Shown one piece after another: positions 52,925-62,146 of a stretch of DNA of 64,000 nt. A model generated the notes under the pieces. It was not told where the DNA came from, searched no databases, and worked only from the letters and a program-made list of their open reading frames with translations. Source of the stretch: Actinomyces sp. (GTDB lineage Bacteria; Actinomycetota; Actinomycetes; Actinomycetales; Actinomycetaceae). Location of the stretch: assembly GCF_030524025.1 (NCBI RefSeq), contig NZ_JAUNHI010000008.1, forward strand, positions 24,748 through 88,747, read 5' to 3'. A program made the position numbers and the translations under genes. Every line of letters starts with the position of its first letter. Positions within the stretch are counted from its first letter, which is position 1.

Positions 52925-55867
52925 TCACTCCTGGGCGGCCTCCCCCGACGACGCCCCGCCTGCCCCGGCGGACTTCGCCCGCGCCCCGGAGGCCTTCGCC
53001 CCCGCCTTGGCCGAGCCGCTCGAGGCCGTCTTCCGCGTCGACCGCGAGGTCCGGCCCGTCGAGGAGCTGCGACTCGTGCGCTTCTTGGCCGGGCCCTTGG
53101 CACGCTTGTCGGCCAGGAGCTCGTAGGCACGCTCGGGGGTCACCGTCGCCGGGTCGTCGCCGCGGCGCAGGGTGGCATTGACCTCGCCGTCGGTGACATA
53201 GGGGCCGAAACGACCGTCCTTGATGACCACCGGCCTGCCCGACACCGGGTCGGCGCCGAGCTCGCGCAGCGGCCCGCGGGCAGCGGCCTGGCCACGACGG
53301 CGCTTGGGCTGGGAGAACAGCTCGAGGGCCTGGTCGAGGGTGACGGTGAAGATCTGTGCCTCATCGTCCAGGGAGCGCGAGTCGGAGCCCTTCTTGAGGT
53401 AGGGGCCGTAGCGGCCGTTCTGGGCCGTGATGTCCTCGCCGCTGTCGGGATCCTGCCCCACGACGCGCGGCAGGCTGAGCAGGTCGAGGGCCTGCTCCAG
53501 GGTCACGGTGGCCAGGTCCATGCTCCGCAGCAGTGAGGCGGTGCGCGGCTTGGGCGCCGCCGCCTTCTTCGAGCGCCGCGCCGTCTTGGCGCCCTTCGGC
53601 GCCGGCGCCTCACCCTCCGGGGCCTGCGGCTCGGGCAGGACCTCGGTGACATACGGGCCGTAGCGGCCGTCCTTGGCGATGATGACGTGGCCCGTACTCG
53701 GGTCCGTTCCCAGCTCCCGGCCGTCGTCGGCGGCACGGGAGAAGAGCTCGAGGGCCTTGTCCACCGTCAGCTCGTCGGGGGCGATGTCGGCCGGGACGTT
53801 GGCGCGCTTGCCCTCGGCGTTCTCCAGGTAGGGCCCGTAGCGGCCCACCCGCAGCGTCATGCCCTGCCCGATCTCGATGGAGTTGACCGCCCTGGCGTCG
53901 ATCTCCCCCAAGTTCTCGACCATCGCCCGCAGACCGTGCTCCCGGTGGAGGCCGCCGGCCTCATCGGACCCCGAGCCCTGAGCCTCCTGGGTCCCCTGAG
54001 CGCCCTCGGGCCGACCGTAGTAGAAGCGCGTAAGCCAGGCGACCCGGTCCTGCTCCCCCGCGGCGATCCGGTCGAGGTCGGCCTCCATGAGAGCCGTGAA
54101 GTCATAGTCGACCAGCTCGGCGAAGTTCTCCTCCAGGAGGCGGGTCACCGCGAAGGCCAGCCACGTGGGCACGAGGGCCTGGCCGCGGTGCTCGACATAC
54201 CCGCGGTCCGAGATCGTCGACATCGTCGCCGCGTAGGTCGACGGGCGCCCGATCTCCCGCTCCTCGAGGGCCTTGACGAGGGAGGCCTCGGTGTACCGGG
54301 GCGGCGGGGTGGTCTCGTGGCCGGAGGCCTCGGCGCTCAGCGCCTCGAGCTCCTGGCCGGCGACGAGTGCGGGCAGACGCGCGTCCTTGCTCCCCCCGGT
54401 CTCATCGGTGCCGCCCGCGGCTGCCTCGGCGTAGCGCTCGGCGTCCCGCCCCTCCTCGTAGGCCGCCAGGAACCCGCGGAAGGTGATGACCGTGCCCGAG
54501 GCGGTCAGGCCCGCCGTGGAGAAGGCCAGGCCCGCGTCCCGCGAGCCGCCGTCGGCCGGAGTGAGGTCGACCTCGACCCGGACGGTGGCCGTCGAGCCGA
54601 CGGCGTCGGCCATCTGGGAAGCAACCGTGCGCTTCCAGATCAGCTCGTAGAGGCGGAACTGCGCACCGCTCAGGCTCGAGGCGACCTGCGCCGGGGTACG
54701 GAAGTGGTCCCCCGCCGGACGGATCGCCTCGTGCGCCTCCTGGGCCCCCTTGGACTTCGTGGCGTAGACGCGCGGCTTGGCCGGCACGTACTCGGGGCCG
54801 TAGAGCTCGGCGACCTGGGCGCGGGCCGCCGCCACCGCCTGCCCGGACAGGACCGTGGAGTCGGTCCGCATGTAGGTGATGAAGCCGTTCTCGTACAGCC
54901 CCTGCGCCACCCGCATCGTCTCGCGCGGATTCATGCGGAGCTTGCGGGAGGCCTCCTGCTGGAGGGTCGAGGTCGTGAAGGGCGCGGCCGGACGCCGCTT
55001 GTAGGGCTTCTCCTCGACCTCGGCCACCCGCGGGCTACCGTGCTCGACGGCGTCGGCCACCGCCCTGGCCCCACCCTCGTGGAGGTGGACGGTGCCGGCC
55101 TTGACCGCGGCCGGGCGGAACCGGCCGGCGTCGGTGAAGTCCCGGCCGGTGGCCACCCGGCGCCCATCGAGGGTGGCCAGGCGCACCGTGAACACCGAGT
55201 CCCGGCGCGCCTCGGGGTCCAGCACGCCCCGGGCGGCGCTCAGCTCGGCCTCGACACCCCAGTAGCCCGCCGCGACAAACGCCATGCGCTCACGCTCGCG
55301 CTCGACGACCAGGCGCGTGGCCACGGACTGGACCCGCCCGGCCGACAGCCCCGCACGCACCTTGCGCCACAGGACCGGGCTGACCTCGTAGCCGACGAGC
55401 CGGTCCAGGATGCGCCGGGTCTCCTGGGCGTCGACCCGGTGGGTGTCGAGCTCGCGGGTCGAGGCCAGCGCGCGGGTCAGCGCCTCCTGGGTGATCTCGG
55501 TGAAGGTCATGCGGCGCACCGGGACCTTGGGCTTGAGCACCTGGAGGAGATGCCAGGCGATGGCCTCGCCCTCGCGGTCGTCATCGGTGGCCAGGTAGAG
55601 CTCATCGGCCTCCTTGAGCGCCTTGCGCAGCTGGGCGACCGTCTTCTTCTTGTCGGGATTGACGACGTAGTAGGGGGCGAAGCCGTCCTCGACGTCGACG
55701 GCGAACCGGCCGTAGGGACCCTTCTTCATCTCGGCGGGCAGCTCCGAGGGCTGGGCGAGGTCGCGGATGTGGCCGACCGATGCCTCGACGTCGAAATCCG
55801 GTCCGAGGTACCCAGCGATGGACCGGACCTTGTTCGGGGACTCGACGATGACGAGCTTCTTGGACAC
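52925..55867 (-). CDS. topA: DNA topoisomerase I
   Basis: A 980-residue type IA topoisomerase relaxing negative supercoils. Toprim domain at the start (KLVIVESPNKVRSIAGYLG, LATDDDREGEAIAWHLL), active-site tyrosine in GFITYMRTDST, then four actinobacterial C-terminal repeats with GRYGPYL-type motifs (GRYGPYLEN, GRYGPYVTE, GRYGPYLKK, GRFGPYVTD) instead of zinc fingers, and a Lys/Ser/Ala tail. The start GTG 55867 follows AGGAAGG; the frame to 55969 is an N-terminal over-extension. Confidence 0.96.
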   Translation of the reverse strand: MSKKLVIVESPNKVRSIAGYLGPDFDVEASVGHIRDLAQPSELPAEMKKGPYGRFAVDVEDGFAPYYVVNPDKKKTVAQLRKALKEADELYLATDDDREGEAIAWHLLQVLKPKVPVRRMTFTEITQEALTRALASTRELDTHRVDAQETRRILDRLVGYEVSPVLWRKVRAGLSAGRVQSVATRLVVERERERMAFVAAGYWGVEAELSAARGVLDPEARRDSVFTVRLATLDGRRVATGRDFTDAGRFRPAAVKAGTVHLHEGGARAVADAVEHGSPRVAEVEEKPYKRRPAAPFTTSTLQQEASRKLRMNPRETMRVAQGLYENGFITYMRTDSTVLSGQAVAAARAQVAELYGPEYVPAKPRVYATKSKGAQEAHEAIRPAGDHFRTPAQVASSLSGAQFRLYELIWKRTVASQMADAVGSTATVRVEVDLTPADGGSRDAGLAFSTAGLTASGTVITFRGFLAAYEEGRDAERYAEAAAGGTDETGGSKDARLPALVAGQELEALSAEASGHETTPPPRYTEASLVKALEEREIGRPSTYAATMSTISDRGYVEHRGQALVPTWLAFAVTRLLEENFAELVDYDFTALMEADLDRIAAGEQDRVAWLTRFYYGRPEGAQGTQEAQGSGSDEAGGLHREHGLRAMVENLGEIDARAVNSIEIGQGMTLRVGRYGPYLENAEGKRANVPADIAPDELTVDKALELFSRAADDGRELGTDPSTGHVIIAKDGRYGPYVTEVLPEPQAPEGEAPAPKGAKTARRSKKAAAPKPRTASLLRSMDLATVTLEQALDLLSLPRVVGQDPDSGEDITAQNGRYGPYLKKGSDSRSLDDEAQIFTVTLDQALELFSQPKRRRGQAAARGPLRELGADPVSGRPVVIKDGRFGPYVTDGEVNATLRRGDDPATVTPERAYELLADKRAKGPAKKRTSRSSSTGRTSRSTRKTASSGSAKAGAKASGARAKSAGAGGASSGEAAQE

Positions 55868-56128
55868 GGCAACCTTCCTGGCGATGGTCCGACGACTCAC
55901 TGCGCGCCGGGGACGCACGAGGAGCGCGGGAGACCGGGACGCGCCTCCCTGCGGGCGACTGTAACGCATCGGCAGGGCGCCCCGTCCGGAGGCCAGGTCG
56001 CCGGGCGTGCCCGGCCAAGGGCGCAGGAGAGGGCCGTGTCCCCTCCACCGGGCAGGGCCGCGCCGCCCCGCCGAGGGCGCGCTGCGACCGGCCCGCTCAG
56101 GCCGGCATCAACCGGCGGCCCGGGGGAC

Positions 56129-57451
56129 TCAGGCCAACTGCGCCAGCGAGGAGCGCAGCACGGCGAGGCGCTGGTTGATGACCGACTCGTCGAAGGGCAG
56201 GTGCAGCCCGCGGCACTCGGCGGCCAGGGCCGCCATGTCGCGGACCTCCGGTGTACCGCGCTGCGCGAGCGCCGCCGCCTCGTCGAGGACCTGGGGGGTC
56301 ACCTTGCCGCCGCCGCGCTTGTCCACCCACTGGCTCAGACGGCGCACTGCCCGGTCGAGGTTGGGGGTAATCGAGCCGAGCTCGGCATCGAGGCGGGCGA
56401 CACCGCGCTCGACCTCCCCGCACAGGGGGGCCAGGCGGGAGAAGCCGTCCTCCAGCGCGCCGCACAGGTCGTTCATCGAGGCGACCGGCTCCTCCTCGGA
56501 GCCGTCGAGCACCGAACGGGCGAAGCGACCCACCATGAGGGTGAGCAGGCGCATGAGGCCCACGGAGAAGCGCAGCTCGAGGACCGAGTTCTGCAGAAGG
56601 GACATGAGGTCGGGAAGCGCCCGCAGGGCCGGGGCCGCCTCCGCCGTCAGCTCGATGATCCGCGCGGCCAGCGCATCGGCCCGCTCCCGGTCGTCCAAGG
56701 GCCGGCCGCCGACAAGCCGCCCGTAGGACTCCGCCCGCGCCGCGACGTCGAGCATGACCCCCTTGGTGGCCGACAGCGCCGTCAGAAGACGCAGGTACTC
56801 CTCGAGCTCGAAGACGAGCCGGTTGGTGTCGCGCTCGATCTGCTGGACCACCGACAGGATCTGGGTGACCGGGCCGTCGATCGCGGGGTGCTGGGGCACA
56901 CGGATGCCCGCCGACACCAGGGAGGAGACCTCGCGGGGCAGCGCCGACAGCGTCATGGCGTGCAGGGAGTCGAAGCCCAGGGCGCTCAGCTCGCGGGCCA
57001 GCTCCTCACCCCCGTACTCCCCGACCTGGCGGCGTGAGGCGCCCCGGGCGGCGAGCTCGCGCTCGCGGGCCCGCACCCTGCGGTAGACCTCCTCGACGGC
57101 CTGCTGGGTCGCCGTGTCCAGGGGCTTGGTGCGCACCGACAGGTAGCCGCCGCGCAGCGGGACGATCGTGGCGAAGACCCGGTAGTCCAGGCCGTCGGCG
57201 GCGCGGTTGACCACGTAGGCGCACACGGGGCGGCCGGCCTCCAGGTCGTCCCACATCAGCTTGAACACCCCGGCGGGCATGTCCAGGTGCCGGACGATGT
57301 TGTGGGGCGAGCGGGTCAGCCGCTCGCGCGAGTAGCGGGACAGAGAGTCGAAGGTGCGGTTCGACCGCTGAATGACACCCTTGGCATCAGTCGTCGAGAA
57401 GAAGATGTCGTCCGGCTCGAAGAACCGCTCGTACCCGACCTGAGACTCCAC
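56129..57451 (-). CDS. Aer-like PAS protein with uncharacterised helical output
   Basis: A 440-residue soluble protein. Residues 10-110 are an Aer-type PAS domain (FFSTTDAKGVIQRSNRTF, PHNIVRHLDMPAGVFKLMW, EAGRPVCAYVVNRAADG), the branch that binds FAD and senses redox or oxygen. A short charged helix (RRVRARERELAARGAS) leads to about 290 residues that are almost all helix, with no kinase, GGDEF/EAL or chemoreceptor signalling hairpin. The start GTG 57451 has AGGA 6 nt upstream and an own sigma-A-like promoter. It is a paralogue of the protein at 57587. Output unknown. Confidence 0.75.
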   Translation of the reverse strand: MESQVGYERFFEPDDIFFSTTDAKGVIQRSNRTFDSLSRYSRERLTRSPHNIVRHLDMPAGVFKLMWDDLEAGRPVCAYVVNRAADGLDYRVFATIVPLRGGYLSVRTKPLDTATQQAVEEVYRRVRARERELAARGASRRQVGEYGGEELARELSALGFDSLHAMTLSALPREVSSLVSAGIRVPQHPAIDGPVTQILSVVQQIERDTNRLVFELEEYLRLLTALSATKGVMLDVAARAESYGRLVGGRPLDDRERADALAARIIELTAEAAPALRALPDLMSLLQNSVLELRFSVGLMRLLTLMVGRFARSVLDGSEEEPVASMNDLCGALEDGFSRLAPLCGEVERGVARLDAELGSITPNLDRAVRRLSQWVDKRGGGKVTPQVLDEAAALAQRGTPEVRDMAALAAECRGLHLPFDESVINQRLAVLRSSLAQLA

Positions 57452-57534
57452 GTCGTCCTACTCCCTCGTCCAGTCCGTGCGCCGTCCCGCGTCCCGACGA
57501 CCGGGAACGACACAACAACACCACGAATAACTAA

Positions 57535-57563
57535 TCTATAACCTAGAGAATGATAACATTCAA
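57535..57563 (-). promoter_or_regulatory. promoter of the second PAS gene
   Basis: On the minus strand TTGAAT (57558-57563), a 17-nt spacer and TATAGA (57535-57540), in an unusually A+T-rich stretch for this genome. Confidence 0.65.
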
Positions 57564-57586
57564 CACGGTTGCGATGGTACCGATGG

Positions 57587-58936
57587 CTACAACGTTTCGA
57601 TCGCAATTCGGATGTCATCGACCCTGGAGTCCATCGCCTCGGAGTCGAAGGACAGGTCCAGCCCGCGGCAGCGCGCGGCCAGGACGGCCAGGGCGCCGAC
57701 CTCGGGGAAGCCAGTGCTCGACAGCCCCTGGGCCTCGCTCAGGAGTGCCTCGATGTCGCCCTCGGCGCCCTCGGACAGGTAGGCGCCCTCGTCCTGGAGG
57801 GCCCGCAGCCACCGGTCGAAGGGGCGGCGGGTGCGGTCCAGGTCGGAGACCACCTCGCGCAGCACCGCGTCCATCGCCTCGATCTGCTCCTCCAGGGTGG
57901 TGCACACCGCTGCGACGGTCTTCAGGTCGGCGGCCAGGGCGTGGTGCAGCTCGGCCATGGCGGTGGGCACGTCCTCCTCGGTGCCGTCCAGGACAGCCGC
58001 CGCGTAGGAGCCCAGGACGATCGTGTGCAGGCGCATGAGGGGGGCGTGGAACACGAGGTCCTCGACGGCGTCGTAGAGCGCCGACACCGAGTCGGTCAGC
58101 CCTCCGAGGCGCTCGACCGCGCGGCTGGTGCGCTCGGTGATGCGTCCGGCGACATTGGGGACCGAGGACTCGGGGTCCTCGCTGTGGAGGATGTCGACGA
58201 GCTCGCCGGTCCGACGGGCACGCTCGACGATCGCCGGAGCGCCCTGGGCCCACTCGCCCAGGCCGGTGAGCAGGGCGCGGTACTCGGCCATCTGACTCAC
58301 GAGGATCTCGGAGTTCTCCTCGATGGCGGCGGCCAGGCCCAGGATGGTGGCGGCCGAGCCCTCGGCCTCCTCGCGCTGGGGCACCTTGACGCCCTCGCGT
58401 ACGAGCAGGGAGGCCTCCTCGGGAAGCGCCGCCCGGCTGAAGGCGGTCAGCGAGTCGAAGCCGAGCTCGGCCAGCTCGGCCGCCAGGGCCTCGGCGCCGC
58501 GCTCGGCGACCTCCTTGCGCGAGGCACCCTCCTCGTCGGCCTGCCGCTCCAGGGCGCGCACCCGGCCGTATACCTCGCGCACGGCGTCGAGGGTCTCGGT
58601 CTTGAGCGGCTTGGTGCGCACGGAGACGTAGCCGTCCTCGACGGCGCTGACCGTGGCGAAGACCCAGTAATCGAGGCCGTCGCCGGCGCGGTTGAGCACA
58701 TAGGTGCACACCGGCCGGCCGGCCTCCAGGTCGTCCCAGAGCAGCTTGAACACGCCAGCGGGCATGTCGTCGTGCCGGATGATGTTGTGCGGGGCGCCGA
58801 TCAGCTCCTCACGCGGGTGGCGCGCAAGGCTGACGAAGATCCGGTTCGAGCAGCGGATGACACCCTTGCGGTCGGTCGTCGAGAAGAAGACGTCCTCGGC
58901 ATCGAAGAGGCGCTCGTTGTCCTTGATGGTTTCCAC
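57587..58936 (-). CDS. Aer-like PAS protein, paralogue
   Basis: A 449-residue paralogue of the neighbouring PAS protein: FFSTTDRKGVIRCSNRIF, PHNIIRHDDMPAGVFKLLW, EAGRPVCTYVLNRAGDG, then AELAELGFDSLTAFSRAALP matching SALGFDSLHAMTLSALP, and a helical end (VLAARCRGLDLSFDSEAMDS against AECRGLHLPFDESVINQ). The shared C-terminal region shows that the output domain, not only the PAS part, was duplicated. The start GTG 58936 has GGAAG upstream. It is divergent from the two-component operon at 59133. Confidence 0.75.
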   Translation of the reverse strand: METIKDNERLFDAEDVFFSTTDRKGVIRCSNRIFVSLARHPREELIGAPHNIIRHDDMPAGVFKLLWDDLEAGRPVCTYVLNRAGDGLDYWVFATVSAVEDGYVSVRTKPLKTETLDAVREVYGRVRALERQADEEGASRKEVAERGAEALAAELAELGFDSLTAFSRAALPEEASLLVREGVKVPQREEAEGSAATILGLAAAIEENSEILVSQMAEYRALLTGLGEWAQGAPAIVERARRTGELVDILHSEDPESSVPNVAGRITERTSRAVERLGGLTDSVSALYDAVEDLVFHAPLMRLHTIVLGSYAAAVLDGTEEDVPTAMAELHHALAADLKTVAAVCTTLEEQIEAMDAVLREVVSDLDRTRRPFDRWLRALQDEGAYLSEGAEGDIEALLSEAQGLSSTGFPEVGALAVLAARCRGLDLSFDSEAMDSRVDDIRIAIETL

Positions 58937-59045
58937 TGTGTGCTTCCAGGTGCGGGAGGGGGGAGCAGTGCTAGCAAGGCCGATCACTGGCCCGCGCACG
59001 CGATGACGTCAGTAGCGTATTACGCGATCGGCCCCGAAGGGCAGT

Positions 59046-59110
59046 ACACAGTTTGATCACAGGCATTATAGCGCCTCGCGTCACAGTGGAGATCCACAGT
59101 GCAGTCACAG
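59046..59110. promoter_or_regulatory. CACAG direct repeats between PAS and two-component genes
   Basis: ACACAG (59046) and TCACAG (59057) are 11 bp apart; CCACAG (59094) and TCACAG (59105) are 11 bp apart, with a further TCACAG at 59081. The cluster ends 22 nt before the response regulator start, where OmpR-family autoregulation sites are common. Confidence 0.5.
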
Positions 59111-59132
59111 GCTGAAGGGGTTCAATGCCGCC

Positions 59133-59888
59133 ATGACTGAAGCGACAGAGACCCTCGTCCGCTCCGACGGGTCTCCCATCCGAGTGCTTGTCGTCGACGA
59201 CGAGCAGATGCTGGCCGACCTGCTCGCCTCGGCGCTGCGCTATGAGGGGTGGGAGGTCACGACCGCGGGCACCGGCATCGCCGCCGTCCGCGCCGCCCAG
59301 GATACCGATCCCGACGTCGTCGTGCTGGACATCATGCTGCCCGACTTCGACGGCCTGGAGGTGATGCGTCGCATCCACGGCCACAAGCCCGACGTGCCTG
59401 TGCTGTTCCTCACTGCCAAGGACGCCGTCGAGGACCGCGTCGCCGGGCTGACCGCCGGCGGGGACGACTACGTGACCAAGCCCTTCTCCCTCGAGGAGGT
59501 CGTGGCCCGCCTGCGCGCCCTCCTGCGGCGGTCGGGGGCCTCGGCGGAGAAGCCCGACTCCCTGCTCGAGGTCGGCGACCTGCGCATGGACGAGGACTCC
59601 CACGAGGTGTGGCGCGGCGAGGAGGAGATCCGTCTGACCGCCACCGAGTTCGAGCTGCTGCGCTACCTCATGCGCAACCCCCGCCGCGTCCTGTCCAAGC
59701 CCCAGATCCTGGACCGGGTGTGGAACTACGACTTCGGCGGCCAGGCCAACATCGTCGAGCTCTACATCTCCTACCTGCGCCGCAAGATCGACAAGGGTCG
59801 TGAGCCGATGATCCACACGATGCGGGGCGTGGGCTACGTCCTCAAGCCGGCCGACACCGACGGCGCGGCACTCCGGAATACGCCATGA
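59133..59888 (+). CDS. OmpR-family response regulator
   Basis: A 251-residue regulator. The receiver has VDDEQML, phosphoacceptor Asp66 (VVVLDIMLPDFDGLE), LTAKDAVED and DDYVTKPFSLEEVV; the winged helix spans about 145-240 with LTATEFELLRYLMRNPRRVL and VELYISYLRRKID. It resembles mycobacterial TrcR/PhoP-type regulators. It is followed after 46 nt by its kinase. Direct CACAG repeats at 59046-59110 and 61786-61802 are likely targets. Confidence 0.9.
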   Translation: MTEATETLVRSDGSPIRVLVVDDEQMLADLLASALRYEGWEVTTAGTGIAAVRAAQDTDPDVVVLDIMLPDFDGLEVMRRIHGHKPDVPVLFLTAKDAVEDRVAGLTAGGDDYVTKPFSLEEVVARLRALLRRSGASAEKPDSLLEVGDLRMDEDSHEVWRGEEEIRLTATEFELLRYLMRNPRRVLSKPQILDRVWNYDFGGQANIVELYISYLRRKIDKGREPMIHTMRGVGYVLKPADTDGAALRNTP

Positions 59889-59934
59889 CGCCGCCCCGCA
59901 CGCCTCGCAGCCCAGGACGGGCGGGGACGCCACG

Positions 59935-61677
59935 GTGAGCCGCCTGCGACGCGCCCCCCGCCCCGTCAGGCCCCGCTCCCTGCGCACCCGTCTCGTCGCC
60001 GGCGTGCTGGGGCTGGTGCTCATCATGGCGGCGCTCATGGGCGCCCTGTCGACACTGACGCTGCGTCACACCCTCATGAACCGCCTCGATGAGCAGCTCG
60101 TGGCCGCCTCTGAGCGCGCCGCCAACCGGCGCCACGGGGAGGACACGGGCACCGTCCCGAGCGAGTCGGAGACCTGTGTCCCCTCCTCGGACTCCGCACC
60201 CTGCGTGGCCACCGAGCCCCTCGAGGACGACAAGGACCATCCCGTGCCCGCCGGGCTGGACGCGCCGGGCCAGCCTACCGGCATGCTCAGCGTCATCGCC
60301 TCGGGCGCCGGCGGAACCGACGGCTCGGACGCCTCCACCTTGAAGGCGGGCTACATCGACAGAGCCGGCAACTACCAGACCCTCTCGGAGGCGGAGACCG
60401 CGGCGCTGCTGACCCTCGAGGTCACCGGGAAGCCGGTCTCGGTACGGATCTCCTCACTGGGCGACTACAGGATCCTCGTGGCCCGCGACGCGGTCTCGGG
60501 GGACATCGTCATCACGGGCCTGTCGATGGAGGACGACAACGGTCTCGTGCGCACCCACCTCATCATCGAGAGCTCCATCGCGCTGCTGGGCGCGGTCATC
60601 GTCGCCCTGGCAGGGCGGAGCATGATCCGCTCCTCGCTGGCCCCGCTGGAACGCGTGGCCGGCACGGCCGAGCGCGTCGCCTCCCAGCCACTGGCCCATG
60701 GCGAGGTGAGCATCGACGAGCGGGTCCCCGATGAGGACCTCGCCTCCTCCCAGGAGGTCGGGCAGGTCGGCTCGGCGCTCAACACGCTGCTGGGCCACGT
60801 CGAGGCGGCGCTGGCCGCGCGTCAGCGCAGTGAGACCCAGGTCCGTCAGTTCGTCGCCGACGCCTCCCACGAGCTGCGCACGCCACTGGCCTCGATCCGC
60901 GGCTACACCGAGCTGATCGCCCGGGAGGGCGCCGACGCCGCCCTGCCCGAGCAGGCCACCCACGCCCTGGAGCGCGTCCACTCCGAGTCGGTGCGCATGA
61001 CGGCGCTGGTCGAGGACCTGCTGCTCCTGGCACGGCTCGACGCCGGCCGCGAGCTGCGGCACGACGAGGTCGACATGGTCAGCGTCGTCGTCGACACGGT
61101 AGCCGACGCCCGGGCCGCGGGCCCCGACCACATCTGGGAGCTCGAGCTGCCGGTACTCGACGCACCGGAGGGGGCTGAGGAGCTGGAGGACTTCGAGCCC
61201 GAGCCGCCGATCGTCGAGGGCGATGAGGCCAGGCTGCGCCAGGTACTGGTCAACCTCCTGGCCAACGCCCGCGTCCACACCCCGCCCGGCAGCCGCGTGC
61301 GCACGACGCTGTCGCGCCGCACGGGTACCGGCGGCGAGGAGCTCGTCGTGACGGTGGCCGACAACGGCCCCGGGATCGACCCCGCAGTGCGCGACCGCCT
61401 TTTCGAGCGCTTCGCCCGCGCGGACTCCTCCCGCGAGCGCCGCACCGGGTCGACCGGCCTGGGCATGAGTATCGCGCTGGCCATCGTCCAGTCCCACGGG
61501 GGCACCCTGACAGTCGACTCCCGCCGGGCCGAGGACTCAGTCGAGGGGTCGGTCGAGGGGTCTGCGGACGCAGTTGCCGCCGGTGCCACCTCCCCTGCCA
61601 CCGGCGACACCGCCACCGGGCACGGCACCACCTTCACGGTGGCCCTGCCCGCCCTGCCCGGCCCGGCCGCCTCCTGA
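59935..61677 (+). CDS. sensor histidine kinase
   Basis: A 580-residue membrane kinase partner of the regulator encoded just upstream. Helix 1 (about 20-45), an extracytoplasmic domain of about 155 residues with a CVPSSDSAPC loop, helix 2 (LIIESSIALLGAVIVALAG), HAMP, phosphorylation site ADASHELRTPLASIRGYTEL, and ATPase motifs NLLANARVHTPPG, VADNGPGID and STGLGMSIALAIVQ. The C-terminal tail before the final strands is Glu/Ser/Ala-rich. The start GTG is used; the signal is unknown. Confidence 0.88.
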   Translation: MSRLRRAPRPVRPRSLRTRLVAGVLGLVLIMAALMGALSTLTLRHTLMNRLDEQLVAASERAANRRHGEDTGTVPSESETCVPSSDSAPCVATEPLEDDKDHPVPAGLDAPGQPTGMLSVIASGAGGTDGSDASTLKAGYIDRAGNYQTLSEAETAALLTLEVTGKPVSVRISSLGDYRILVARDAVSGDIVITGLSMEDDNGLVRTHLIIESSIALLGAVIVALAGRSMIRSSLAPLERVAGTAERVASQPLAHGEVSIDERVPDEDLASSQEVGQVGSALNTLLGHVEAALAARQRSETQVRQFVADASHELRTPLASIRGYTELIAREGADAALPEQATHALERVHSESVRMTALVEDLLLLARLDAGRELRHDEVDMVSVVVDTVADARAAGPDHIWELELPVLDAPEGAEELEDFEPEPPIVEGDEARLRQVLVNLLANARVHTPPGSRVRTTLSRRTGTGGEELVVTVADNGPGIDPAVRDRLFERFARADSSRERRTGSTGLGMSIALAIVQSHGGTLTVDSRRAEDSVEGSVEGSADAVAAGATSPATGDTATGHGTTFTVALPALPGPAAS

Positions 61678-61785
61678 GGGGCACGGTGTTGACCGGCGCG
61701 CGGGCGCGCCGCCTCGTGCCAGGACAGCCCAGGGGCGCCACAGGCGGCGGGACGTTGCGCCCGCGTGGAACACGCAACCCGGTGG

Positions 61786-61802
61786 TCACAGCACCATCAC
61801 AG
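61786..61802. promoter_or_regulatory. TCACAG pair, 11-bp spacing
   Basis: TCACAG at 61786-61791 and 61797-61802, 45 nt upstream of the small membrane protein gene; same motif and spacing as before the response regulator gene. Confidence 0.5.
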
Positions 61803-61846
61803 ACCCGTCCCATGGCGAGCACACGCTGGTGCGGTGACATGGGCTC

Positions 61847-62101
61847 ATGCCACACACCGCCCCCACGCCGCACAAGCCGGCCGGACGCGCACCGGTCCTG
61901 GCCGTCATCGAGCACGCCGGCCTGTGCGTCCTGTCCGGAGTCATGATCGCCGCGCTCGTCAAAGCCATCGCGCCCACAAGCCCAGACTCGACCGCCGTCA
62001 TCGCCTTCACCGTCTCGATCCTGGTCACCTCCGTCGTCCTGCGCGCCGCCCTGCGCTGGTGGTACGGGCCCGGGCCGATCTCCGGCCGGGACCCGCGCTG
62101 A
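61847..62101 (+). CDS. 84-residue two-span membrane protein
   Basis: A small protein with two hydrophobic helices (about 20-42 and 47-68: VLSGVMIAALVKAIA and AVIAFTVSILVTSVVL) and a basic/aromatic end (RWWYGPGPISG). No clear ribosome site precedes the ATG. It follows the two-component operon on the same strand, and its upstream region carries the TCACAG pair, so it may be a regulon member or feedback component. Function unknown. Confidence 0.55.
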   Translation: MPHTAPTPHKPAGRAPVLAVIEHAGLCVLSGVMIAALVKAIAPTSPDSTAVIAFTVSILVTSVVLRAALRWWYGPGPISGRDPR

Positions 62102-62146
62102 ACCGGCACCGAGCCGGCACTGAACCGGCCCCACCCCGGGGAACGA

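Noticed and set aside
53687..57037. 1116-codon open frame opposite topA and the first PAS gene
   Set aside because: It is the complement of two well-supported genes, is Gly/Arg/Val/Asp-rich shadow sequence, and has no domain or ribosome site.
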